A stretch of 64,000 nucleotides of DNA, from contig CM059582.1 in assembly GCA_030407085.1 (NCBI GenBank), positions 207,172,001-207,236,000 of the forward strand, read 5' to 3'. Position numbers and translations under genes: made by a program. The notes under the pieces were generated by a model, which saw nothing but the letters and a program-made list of their open reading frames with translations, made no database searches and was not told where the DNA came from. The first letter of the stretch is position 1; each line of letters begins with the position of its first letter. This document shows, piece after piece, positions 22,633-33,498 of the stretch. This DNA is from Trichopria drosophilae. Lineage: Eukaryota; Arthropoda; Insecta; Hymenoptera; Diapriidae.

Positions 22633-24304
22633 CGCATCCGTCCATGCAACTCTTTTTAATACTCAGCGAATGCTCCTTTTATGAAGAATTTCTATTCATA
22701 TTAAATATTTTACACATTACCGGTATAGTTTCGTTTTATTTATGACATGGCTTATAAAATGTATTCAATAATCTAAAAACAGTACTTTCCTAGACTTTGT
22801 GATTATTCTTGGAACGTATCACATTGTAACGGAAATGCCATTTTATTTAAAATGTTAATTCTAATAATACCTAGTGTCGTTGGCATTCCGTTAACTCTCG
22901 GGCCCGGACGGTGGTACCAATAATATTTGAGGGTTTCAGGAACGTCGGCAACAATGGGAAGGCGACCACCGAAAACTGTAAGTTAAGGTAGGTCGCGAAC
23001 CGATGAAAAGACATGCCCGCGAAAACCCGCGGTAGCCAGATCTCTGCGAGCGCTTAGACGGCGAACGAGCCTCACAAAATTTTTGTTATTTTTCGGTGCG
23101 AATATCGACGACCATCGAGTTGGTCAAATAAGGACAGACGTCCCTCTTAAAAATTAAAATAGTGCGGCCAACTGCAGTGGCAAATATCGTGGGACAAGCG
23201 GCGTCCATCGTGCGAGTGAGAGAGAGAGATTGACCGAACATGTGCGTACCGAGACGTACCAACAAATGTAAGTACTAGCTTTGGACTAGTCTATGTAATT
23301 CTTGGGTCAATCTTGATTTTAATATTAATTTAATAAATTACTTTATATTTACTTCTCTCCCTTTTATTTAATGCACGACATTTCACGTCATAAGTTCTGT
23401 CCTAAGAACTTTGTCTTTGGTGTCGGATTCGTTTCTTGGTCGTCTCGCGTTTTCCGGGTATTTGCAGATTTGACTTGGGACGACCGAGTGTTACTCTGGA
23501 AAGAGGAGAACACGTAACTCCTAATTAAAAATTTGCACGTCGTGCATTCAGGTTGGATTTACACGACGTTTGTAACAATCGGCGCGAGATGATTTAGTTG
23601 AATATACGAGACCCTAGTCGTTTATCTAATTTTGAATTAATGTATATAAAAGATTGTTACAACATGTTTTTTCAGCCTGTTCTAATGTTACTTATTACAG
23701 TTTCAATTCATATTCCTGATAAGTATGTTAGTAAATAAATATAAAATTAAATTAATAATAAGTACTTATTTTAAATAGGATTTCGATTCAGTTTAATTTT
23801 CTTGCACATTATCAGGAAGTTTTATTGAAGTTTATTATACACTAAGTAACATCTACACACGAATAATTCGTAATAAACGTATCATTACGTATACTAACTT
23901 TGTTATTTGTCTGTAAACTACTCTTCTTATAATAATCTATTTCTAAAATGTATAATTCATAAATACAATTCATAATTAAAAAAAGCAAAATCTAATAATG
24001 ATCACACCATTATTCATTAAAAGACCAAAGATTTCTAAAAATACCAAAATCCAAATATCGCGAATAAAAATCGGCACTAATTATTTACAGTACACAACAA
24101 AAATACAAATAAAAACGTAATTGTAATAAAACAACAAAAAAGGATGTTAGTTTTAAATGTTATAATAATCCCTTCAATCATGTGGTAATTTTATTATATC
24201 AATATCTAATTAATAGAGTAGAATAGGTACAGAATTATATTAAAATTAATTGCTTAGCAAATCACCAAACGAACATGATAAAGCATCCTCAACACATATA
24301 AGTT
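22633..24304. other. Spacer of the palindrome
   Basis: Apart from the LTR at 22825-23577, this is AT-rich with no ORF of note. 23578-24300 follows the LTR primer-site-like atcggcgcgaga, but no gag or pol is recognisable. Confidence 0.5.
22825..23577 (+). repeat. Probable LTR of a Ty3/gypsy-like element (753 bp)
   Basis: Begins TGTAACGG and ends TTTGTAACA, followed at 23578 by atcggcgcgagatg, which resembles the AT plus TGGCGC primer binding site common in insect gypsy-like elements. An aataaa lies at about 23333 and a GC-rich upstream half gives promoter-like composition. No internal region follows, so it is a lone LTR with a short piece of leader. Confidence 0.6.
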
Positions 24305-24499
24305 ACATCCCGCATGGAAAAAATATTCGATGAAAATATATGCGAGAATATATGTGGCATATATTTCATATATTGCATTTTTCGCCGAAAATACAAAATA
24401 CATTTATTTACCATATATGTCGCATATATTTATTTTCCGTGTGGGATGTCCCTGTAAATATCATGATATTCTCTAATGCTATCAGATATAATGTATATG

Positions 24500-24503
<4 letters not shown>
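24305..24503. mobile_element. Uninterrupted MITE-like copy (empty site of the mariner) plus flank
   Basis: 24305-24449 has inverted ends (acatcccgcatgg and ccgtgtgggatgt) around an ATATGC-rich centre and matches the two halves flanking the mariner. The following 50 bases also match 19163-19223. An AT/GTAT microsatellite at 24495-24545 leads straight into the right palindrome arm. Confidence 0.65.
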
Positions 24504-24531
<28 letters not shown>

Positions 24532-24543
24532 TATACATATATA

Positions 24544-26597
24544 TTGAAAAATAACTTTCTTCTTGGTAAATAACCAACCACGCCAAGAGATTTGTTCTGT
24601 TTTTTGTTTTAAAAAGTCTCGAAAAGGTCGAAATATAAAGCCTTTTATTTAAATGTCATCGATATGTCTACTAATTTATTTTAATGTCAATGTCTTTTTA
24701 ACTGATATTGTATATACGTTTAAAATAGTATTATAAAGCTCAAAGTTATCCGTTTTTTATGGTCACCGACTGTACAAAAAAATGATTAAATATTAAGAAG
24801 AGTATCATATACACTAACCTAAAAAGCGTAAACTCTCTTCGGCTATGTAATTCTTAATATATTGCATCCTCTGATTTCAATCTTTCTTACTTATGTTTTG
24901 TATAATTTTAGTTACGTTAATAGTACATAATATTAGGGTCATTACAAATGTTTTCTCTAATGTTAGACATTTACTTAGTACGGGTGTAAGTAGTGCGTTT
25001 GGAGCTACTTCTTGTTTCATACACTTAGTGCTTACCATAAACAACCAAAATATTAAATACAAAATAAATGTTTAACAATTGAATTGTGTGTATTAAAAAA
25101 TTGACAATTTGTTGAAAATTACTCATGAAATACCTTCAACATTTTCTTATGATATCTCGGACTTGTCGACAGTCATTAGGAAAAACCATTTACTGCAAAA
25201 CTAGTAATCGGATTAAGACATTTGGAAAGTGCAGGCAATTTTAGACACACACGTGTTCAGTAATAACTTGTAAACCATTTAGTAAAGAAAACCAAATACA
25301 TAAAGAGATATAGAAGGTGTTTCTGTAAAGAAAGTTCCGAGAAGGTAGTTAAGCTTATCAGCGGACCAGAACAATAAAAGGGTCAGGTAGCGTCAGAAAC
25401 CAAATTTTCCCCTCCATCCACTATTATTGTTTTGAAAACGTCATAGCCAGAGACTTCGTTGCCTCAAGACAATTTAGTTACTTGTCGACAGCCGAAGAAG
25501 ACTGACATTACATAACAATGTATCACTTATACGACGCCGTTTTTAGAGAAGATTTCGCCCATGTGAAATATTTACTTTTACACGGAGCCGATGTGAACGC
25601 AAGGAGACATGACCAATCAACGCCAATCCACGCAGCCCTCTATAATTCCGGGATCGCCATTTTGGAGTTATTGATAGAGTTCTGTGCGGACCTTGATGCA
25701 GCCGATGAAGATGGGAATACCCCATTACACTTGGCGGTAATATTGCAGAACAAGGAGGCAGGGAAGTTACTTCTTGAGAATGGCTGCTCAGATGATGTAA
25801 AAAATGTCAAAGGAGAAACTCCAGGTGACATTCTATTGAGGGTATTGAAGGACCTCGAGCAATGCGATGAATAATCATCGAATTCTAACATCGGACAATG
25901 AGAAAACAAAAAGAATCAGCGAACAGAAGACTCTAAATAAATTTGCGTATTATGTACGAATGGCAAAATCACCGATATATTCGACGAGTGCAAAGTTTTT
26001 CGTGCGAGCGAAGCGAGGATGACGATCATACTCGTCAGATGTCGATATTTCTCCTGAATCGACATTTTTAATACGACGGGTGTGGAGCTCGATAATTTGC
26101 TCCGGAATATTTCACTGCAGGGCGCAAAATCGATTGCTACTCCCGAAGTGTTAAAAACAATATTTTTAAACACGCCTGTGTTTTATATTTATTTATGAAT
26201 AATTATAAATAAATATCAAACACTGACAGTCCTAAGCCTGTGTAAAGTGTGAAGGAAAATTTTCTTATTATGATACAATAATCTGTAGGCAGTCAGCAAG
26301 TTTTTAAGTACTTCCAGCTCAAAAGGTTAGAAATTTGACTTTTGAATACAGTTTGAATACAAACTGATTTTGTTCTTATTTGATTCATGGATACAAAACG
26401 TGTATAAATTGCCTTTTTTTTATTATTTGGATGAATAGGGGATAATTGAGATAAAATAATTAAAATTAAAGTAGAAAGTGCAATCCCCAACACCAGTTTA
26501 TTACAATAATGGTCTCCGGTCGTAGACTCGATTTTATGCAAAAATCGTGAACCTGGAACTCTGTTCAATGTTTAAATGTTTTTAGGTTTATTGAGGA
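24544..26597 (+). repeat. Right arm of the 2-kb inverted repeat
   Basis: Mirror of 20583-22632. Inner edge: ttgaaaaataactttcttct at 24544. Outer edge: the first mismatches appear around 26587, just before the gag start at 26626. 26180-26505 could be an LTR (tgttttat start, tttattaca end, followed by ataatggtctccgg as a possible primer site), but no partner LTR was found. Confidence 0.9.
25518..25874 (+). CDS. Ankyrin-repeat protein, 118 aa, right copy
   Basis: Identical in protein sequence to the copy at 21302-21658; the two are divergently oriented, their 5' ends facing the spacer. A possible core promoter (caataaaagggtcagg at 25371-25386) lies about 140 bases upstream and is present in both arms. 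An AATAAA lies about 65 bases after the stop (around 25936). Codons show no frameshift or stop in either copy, in contrast to every retroelement frame around them. That fits recent duplication, gene conversion or selection; two identical copies alone cannot say which. Confidence 0.7.
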   Translation: MYHLYDAVFREDFAHVKYLLLHGADVNARRHDQSTPIHAALYNSGIAILELLIEFCADLDAADEDGNTPLHLAVILQNKEAGKLLLENGCSDDVKNVKGETPGDILLRVLKDLEQCDE

Positions 26598-26625
26598 GGT
26601 TCGTTCGCACATAATTTAATATAAT

Positions 26626-28556
26626 TTGATGGATGATATGGACACTAGTGAACCAACAAGGTTGCGAAAGATGGAGCGAGTTGAATATTCTCCGACTCTC
26701 TTGAGAAGGGTTGGTAGTAAAGTTCTGCTTACATTTGTTAAGAAAAGTAAAATGGAAACAGAAAAAACTATTAATGCATATAAAGGTCCGGTAACGAAAA
26801 TAAATTAAAAATTAAAAATGGAGGCGGTACTATAATCTCTCAAAAGGAAACTAATCGAATTTGAGGGGATTGCAAATTGTGTTATTGAGCTTCGGATATT
26901 ATTAACTTGCGTAAAGAAAATGAAACTCGGAAAGAGAAAATTGTTCAACTTCCTCAAAGTAGGACCATGGACGGAGCTAATGTGTTGTGAAACATAGTTG
27001 ATAGTTTTGCAAATAGTTTTCAACAATTTCAAACCGAAAACCAGTGCCTTGTTTTCAATGCTTTTGATTCAGAAAATCCCAAGGAACATGTATAGAAATT
27101 GGAGCGATTTTTCGAAATACCAGGTATTCGTGAAGCTTCCCGACTTTAATTTGCAGAAAATTCTTTAAGGAACATAACCAAGTTGTGGTATCCAACCTCG
27201 GGTCGGAATATTGAATCGTATACGGAATTTAAGCAGGTATTTTTGAAGAAATATGATTCGCCTTCGTATCAAATGAATGTCTGCAGACCGTAATCATGGT
27301 TACTTGGAGCTTGCAGAAGTTTAATCCCAATTGGGGGATGGTTTAAAATATTATTTAAAACCAGTACAGGAGGCGGGTTATGTGTTCCCAGATGCACCTC
27401 GAAAATTAATTAATGAGGAGATTGTTTTCGGATACGATTCGATATGCATTGGTCATTGCAGATTTCTCACGGAATGAGGAAGTTGCAGATGCCCTGTCTC
27501 TTTTAGAATACGGTAATAATAGCAATGGTTATAATCGGGAAAGACCAGATGTTTCACAGAATGCGCCTAATCGTGGAATTCTGAATCTTGGTGGTATTCA
27601 CCGGATGAGAATCCTTCGGAAACGGGAGCGGATGAATGATGGAAATGGTGGCAATTTTTCAAATTTTGATTCGCATAATGGAAGGCAAAATCATTCTTAC
27701 TGAAATTCGGAATCCCCTTTTCGCTATGATGGCAATTCGTGGAAAGGTCAAGGTCATGATATAATAAGAAAGGTATAGGAACGCGCATGCTAGAGAAGGG
27801 AGAAAAATCGAGCTGCCAACCACAATTCTGTAAGATTTTTCAGGTTACTCTATTGTTTGTGAATTCTCGGAATCGAGAAAACTTAATCTGTTGTGATTGG
27901 CTGTTCACTGCGCATCCTCCTAATTGCTATATCTTTCTGATTGTACCATGGCCAAGGTAAAATAGAGGTAAATATGTTGGAATGCCAGCTGTAAAGCAAC
28001 CACCTCCCATTTTTAATCCAGCGAACGTTAATTCGGTTATGTCTAGCAGGTCTAATCAAATATATTGTAATATTCTAATTCATTTAACCCGAGTTGAAAC
28101 TGTGATCCAATCAATTTTAATTAGGATTCAACTCGATTAGAAGAGGTCCCGTATCTGGTTGGATTAATTTTGACTTAGAGCAGGACCTATTGTGGGATGT
28201 AACTTGCACGGGTCGACAAGGAATAGACGAGATCAGAAAGGTTGAAGACTACACCGTAATCTCAATAAGAATAGTAAACAAAGTTTTTGTGGGGCCTTGT
28301 CGATACGGGCAGCACAATTACATGCATCTCAGACTCGGTTTATGAAGATATAAAAAATGATTGTAATCTCCTTGAGTTACCAGTCTCTAATGTCTGTGTA
28401 ACTACTGCGATTGGGAAAAGGACGACTATTGTTAAAAAACAAATTCAAATTGACGTTGAGGTAAAATATAAAAGGGAAGATTCGCTGTTCCTTGTGGTTC
28501 TTAAGCTAAGGTTCGTGCAACGTCATGTTAGGATACGACTGGTTGAGAAAAAATAG
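26626..28556 (+). pseudogene. LTR-retrotransposon gag-protease remnant, right copy
   Basis: Opens MMDDMDTSEPTRLRKMERVE at 26626, then broken gag frames, the EEVADALSLLEYGNN stretch (27413-27703), and at 28287-28556 a retropepsin-like segment with LVDTGSTITCISDSVY (the DTG catalytic triplet). About 190 bases at 27757-27955 are absent from the left copy, while a 25-base stretch of the left copy near 20267 is missing here. Reverse transcriptase and integrase are not recognisable downstream. Confidence 0.7.
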
Positions 28557-29120
28557 TGTCAATTTCATTAGAGGATATGATTGTTGCGGATATTTGAAAC
28601 CTTTGCGCTGATGATTGTTTAGATAAACTTGCGGTAGTTTGCGTGAAAGGCTTAGCTATCTTAAGGAATACGGATGAAATAGGGGAAGATTCTCAGGGAA
28701 AGCCTCGAGGTCTTTGAGCCTCGAAGAATCTGGATGAAAATATAAAAATAAATTTGGTTAAACATGCAGATTTGGAAAAATTAGTAAAAAACATGAAATT
28801 TAAAAGATCTCAAGATATGATAAAAAATAAGCAGGTTGAGAATACTCGCGCGAATAATAAAAAAAAGTCAAAATAACAAGAAATGTGAAAGTCATGCGGT
28901 GATAAATAGTAGAGTATTAATAAATAGAAAAATAATCGAGAGTGGAGGAGCTGAGATTTTTCAATTTGAAGAAGAGTAATACTTTCTCTCTTTTACAATA
29001 TCATTAATAATAAAAACTATATTCTTTTGATATGTTGAAAAATACTTCTTCCAAATACATTATATTCCGGGGAACAACTACCTTAAATTGACAATCTTTG
29101 ACCAAATACGCGTAAAGCAG
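28557..29120. other. Decayed sequence after the protease
   Basis: AT-rich with many stops. It is probably the eroded pol part of the same retroelement, but I find no polymerase motif. A short gcctcgaggtctttgagcct palindrome lies near 28700. Confidence 0.35.
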
Positions 29121-29625
29121 TGTCGTGCTTAAATTTCTTATAAATTTGTTTCAACTTTTTGAGTATGATAACTTTAACCAATCAGTTTGAACCAAATTTC
29201 TCCAAGTTTGTGAGAGTAAAACGTATCCAAAAATATTGTTATGGATTAATTTAAGTGAAGAATTATATTTTTGGTCTTAGTATTGCATCAAACATTAAGC
29301 GATAATAGCGAAATGAAGTGACAGTTATGATCAATCTGATTCATTTGTGATGTTTTGCAACAAATTTGGTTTTTATAAATATGTGTCGAAACACAGATTG
29401 CTGGTGAATTATAGTAACTGAATCTGGTTTCCATTTTCTGATCAAAGTTTCAAAAAATCGAGTGATGCTTAAATTTCATAAAATTTTGTTTCAACTTTTT
29501 AAGTATGATAGCTTTAACTAATCAGTTTGAACCAAATTTCTCCAAGTTTGTGAGAGCAAAACGTATCTAGAAATATAATTATAAATTAATTTAAATCGAG
29601 AATTACGTTTTTGGTTTTAGAATAT
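29121..29625 (+). repeat. Two-copy direct repeat, about 165 bp each
   Basis: 29124-29285 and 29463-29625 share cagtttgaaccaaatttctc, caagtttgtgagag and following blocks, about 335 bases apart. No ORF; function unknown. Confidence 0.7.
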
Positions 29626-29702
29626 AGCTGAACAATTTTCACTGACAACAGCGACATTAACACAATGCGCCCTAGCTGTCGGTCAACTTCTATTTTCTCA
29701 GC

Positions 29703-30100
29703 TCGCATAAAGCAATGACAGTTTTATACAATTATCATAAAGTACAAAAAACTGATCCCCTATGCTACTGAAATCAATATCATATTATAGGTCACATGAC
29801 ATTTAATACGATTATAATTATCAATTACTTTAAGAATTAATACTCTGGTATTTAACGCATCTAAAATCATTCATAAAGCAAAGAAGTACGTAAAATATTA
29901 TAAATCTTATTGTGTTTATCCTATGAGTTACAAAATACTGGATGTGATATAAGATGAGAATATTAATTCTTACAATAAATGATACTTACAATCGTATGGA
30001 ATGTCATGTGACCTCTCACCCGAAATTTTTTTTAGTAGAGTAGTGGATCAGTTGTTTATACTTTAGTATAATTGCATAAAACTGTTGTTGCTTTATGCGA
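29703..30100. mobile_element. MITE-like element, 398 bp
   Basis: The inverted ends tcgcataaagcaa and ttgctttatgcga extend imperfectly for about 56 bp to actgatcc/ggatcagt. Further inward, ggtcacatgac and gtcatgtgacc are also inverted. No ORF. Confidence 0.75.
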
Positions 30101-30685
30101 ATTATGAAAATGTCAGCACTTACTGACATAAAAAACCTAACCTCTTTAACCTGTTAAAGCGGATAAAAAAATGGGGAGATTCACATTTTATTTTATTTTT
30201 CATCGTTTCACATACGTATAATGAATTCCGCAAAATTTTTATTTTGCGACATTCATGAAAAGCACATTGTATGTGTGTACTTTTTCAGTACTCACAAAAC
30301 ATAACACACCCGTTTGACACTTGACCGAGCTGCCGAGAATACCGGTACCCTACTACCCTGTTTGTTTTCATGCAAGTAAGACGTATTCAACATGTGTATA
30401 CACTGAAATCGTCCGAGCCTGGTACCAAAATCGTCTTAGTCTTGCACGAATTTAGGGCGGCGGAGTGGAGACTATCGTTGTTCCGCACTTGTACGATTTC
30501 GGCATAGAGTATGCACGAATTACACGCGCGCCCTCTCTCTTTTTCCGTCCGGAGACCTCGGTACCGCGATCTTACAACTTCGGCCGTTTTCGGTCGAACG
30601 TGGCGCGTTTCGGGTCTCCCCTCTTCCGCACGTTAACTGTTTCGAGAGGGTAGTACGGGAATCGCGCCTTTAGTCTATCCGTGTA
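30101..30685. other. Intergenic, partly CpG-rich
   Basis: 30440-30680 is noticeably richer in CG than its surroundings, with a short open frame (30465-30653) that I do not recognise. It may be promoter-like or simply older repeat. Confidence 0.3.
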
Positions 30686-31485
30686 GTCGCAGAACAATCT
30701 TCAAGTCTAAAAAGTAAGACTGTCTCAAAATTGTTAGGACCACTTTGCGTCCAACTTTCAGACGTCTTGGTGTTAACTGGGATACTTACATTAATAATTT
30801 ACTAGTAATTTACGTTAGTAATTTACGTTAGTAATTTACGTTAGTAACTTACTGCTCTAGTAATTTACGCTAGTAACTTACCTTTGGATTTGTTTTGCGC
30901 ATCGTGACCATTCTCTATAGTCGCAGAACAATCTTCAAGTCTAAAAAGTAAGACTGTCTCAAAATTGTTAGGACCACTTTGCGTCCAACTTTCAGACGTC
31001 TTGGTGTTAACTGGGATACTTACATTAATAATTTACTAGTAATTTACGTTAGTAATTTACGTTAGTAACTTACTGCTCTAGTAATTTACGTTAGTAACAT
31101 ACCTTAGGATTTGCTTTGCGCATTGTGACCATTCTCTATAGTCGCAGAACAATCTTCAAGTTTAAAAAGTAAGACTGTCTCAAAATTGTTAGGACCACTT
31201 TGCGTCCAACTTTCAGACGTCTTGGTGTTAACTGGGATACTTACATTAATAATTTACTAGTAATTTACGTTAGCAATTTACGTTAGTAATTTACGTTAGT
31301 AACTTACTGCTCTAGTAATTTACGCTAGTAACTTACCTTAGGATTTGTTTTGCTAACATAAATTACTAGTAAATTATTAATGTAAGTATCCCAGTTAACA
31401 CCAAGACGTCTGAAAGTTGGACGCAAAGCGGTCCTGATAATTTTGAGACAGTCTTACTTTTTAGACTTGAAGATTGTTCTGCGAC
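30686..31485. mobile_element. Foldback element with tandem subrepeats, copy 2
   Basis: Starts gtcgcagaacaatcttcaag. Three direct units begin at 30686, 30920 and 31141 (periods 234 and 221), then the unit end recurs inverted from about 31353 to 31485, ending gattgttctgcgac. Same family as 11402-12177. The subunits differ mainly in the number of tagtaatttacgt motifs. No ORF and no clear target duplication. Confidence 0.85.
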
Positions 31486-32062
31486 GCCTTAACCCGTAAA
31501 GTCCCAAAACGCCATAAATTCCACCCGTTTTTCAACATACGACTACAGATCCAATTCGCAGATCAATCTTAATTGAATTATATTATACTTTTTCGTGCTC
31601 TTTTCAAATCCGTCGTTACTTTGGCTTCATCTCTCGTAGATTTTCCAATATGGCGGCGTTTTCCTGGAAAAACGTGTTAATTTTCAATTTTTATGTTGAT
31701 CAATAGCGATTTACATTCACCCTACTCGAAAAGGAGGATAGAAAAGTATAGGATTTTTTCCAATATTTTCCTATCCTATTTTTGGCACGAATTAATTCTA
31801 TATTTTTCTATCCTAACTAAAGTGGATGGAAATTGATAGGATTTGTTTCGATATTTTTCTATACTACGTTCGTCACGAATTTCATTCCTTCAGTAAGAAT
31901 TAAGAAGCATAGCAAATTTAATTTTTTGTTTTTAAATTTTTTCCTCATTGTATACAAAAAAATTTTTTTTTATTTTTAATTTTATTATTATTTTTTATTT
32001 AATTCAAATATTTTTTAACTTTTTTTAGTTGATAATTAAATCAATTAAATCTTAAGAAAGTT

Positions 32063-32160
32063 GTTCTCAAGCGGTCACCTATCCAAGTAGTGTTCCCCAC
32101 CAAGAATACTTGACTAGAAACAACGATCGCGTGCGACACCGACCACTGGTCTACCACTGT
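32063..32160 (-). repeat. 5S-rRNA-like sequence (possible SINE head)
   Basis: On the minus strand cttggataggtgaccgcttg followed by agaac (32087-32063) closely resembles the internal promoter C-box end of eukaryotic 5S rRNA. Upstream bases are only loosely 5S-like (gggaacactacttgg), so it is not an intact 5S gene. A 5S-derived SINE (SINE3-like) or a 5S pseudogene fits best. Confidence 0.5.
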
Positions 32161-32621
32161 CGATCACTATCAGTAACGTAATATGATATTTCTGTTACAT
32201 TAAAATTTTTAAAAATTCTTAATTATTTCAAAAACGGCCAGAGATAAGCAAAATATGACAAAATTTTGGAGGCTATCAAAAGGGGGGATCCCATTGAGTC
32301 GGTTAATGCGTATACGAACGAATTTTGAAAATTAGCAAAACTAAAAATTTTCAAAATTCTCAAATATCTCGAAAACGGCAAGAGATACGTAAAATCTGAC
32401 AAAATTTTGGGGGGTGTATTGATAGGGGGGATGACCTCGAGTCGGTTAATTCATACATGTAAACAGATTTTAAAAATTTGCAAACCTGAAAATTTTTAAA
32501 ATTCTCAAATATCTCGAAAATGGCAAGACATAAGCGAAATCTTGATAGTAAAACAATTGCTGGGATACACACACATGCGCGCGCGCGGACACACGCGCGT
32601 AGTGTTTTGTTCTTCAATTGG

Positions 32622-33196
32622 TCTGTTCCATAGTTTTCGTTGTCCAGGTGTTCCGCACCATAGTTTTTCGCCGCCTAGGTCGACCGCTCCATAGTTTTCG
32701 ATATCTAGGTGGTCCGCTTTATAGTTTCCGTTGTCCAGATGTTCCACCCCATAGTTTTTCGCCTGGACGGTGAAAAACTACGGTGCGGAATACTTAGACA
32801 CCGAAAACTACGAAGCGGTCGACCTGGACGGCGTAAAACGACGGTGCGGAATACCTAAACATCGAAAACTATGGAGTTGTCGACCTGAACGGCAAAAAAC
32901 TACGGGGAGGAATACCTAGACACCGAAAACTACGGAGCGGTGGACCTGGGCGTCGAAAAACTACGGTGCGGAATATCCAGACACCGAAAACTACGGAGCG
33001 GTCGACCTGGACGTCGAAAAACTACGGTGCGGAATACCTAGACACCGAAAACTACGGAGCGGTCGACCTGGACGGCGAAAAACTACGGTGCGGAATACCT
33101 AGACATCGAAAACTGCGGAGCGGTCGACCTGGACGTCAAAAACTACGGTGCGGAATACCTAGACACCGAAAACTGCGGAGCGGTCGACCTGGACCG
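32622..33196. repeat. 61-bp minisatellite, first part inverted
   Basis: From about 32763 there are roughly seven copies of a 61-bp unit built from two half-units: one carries ctacggtgcggaatacctag, the other ctacggagcggtcgacctgg. At 32622-32762 the same units are in reverse complement, so the array can fold into a long hairpin. Related to the array at 39444-40030. Confidence 0.85.
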
Positions 33197-33498
33197 TAAA
33201 AATATAAAAATCACATTTTGATTCGTTTTGATAGAATTTCTATAAATTTTTAGGATACATAATGATAAAAGTGTAATGAGATACATTTGGATTGATTCTC
33301 TATACACGATTGGGATAGAAATTTATTGATTTTACCTAATGGATAGAAAAATATTAACATTGGCTTTACTTGAAGTATTCAGATAGGATAAGAATTGATA
33401 GATTTACATTATGTGCCAAAAATAGGATTCAAAAGCATACGAATCACGCAGAATTTCTATACTTTTCTATGCTTTTCTATCCTCCTTTTCGAGTAGGG

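Larger units (their letters stand above)
31720..33498. mobile_element. 1.8-kb element with inverted ends enclosing a 5S-like patch and a minisatellite
   Basis: The left end ccctactcgaaaaggaggat and right end atcctccttttcgagtaggg are perfect inverted repeats for at least 20 bases and continue as a diverged tatcct/aggata-rich region. No transposase. The content is a 5S-rRNA-like stretch (32063-32160) and a partly inverted 61-bp minisatellite (32622-33196). Confidence 0.65.

Noticed and set aside
21302..25874. Assignment of the ankyrin ORFs to polydnavirus vankyrins
   Set aside because: Only the ankyrin fold is visible; I see no viral neighbour genes or excision motifs, so the link is not supportable from sequence alone.
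32063..32160. Intact 5S rRNA gene
   Set aside because: Only the C-box end matches; the 5' half and the terminal T run are absent.
32966..33199. 77-aa ORF rich in Arg/Gly
   Set aside because: Translation of the 61-bp minisatellite.
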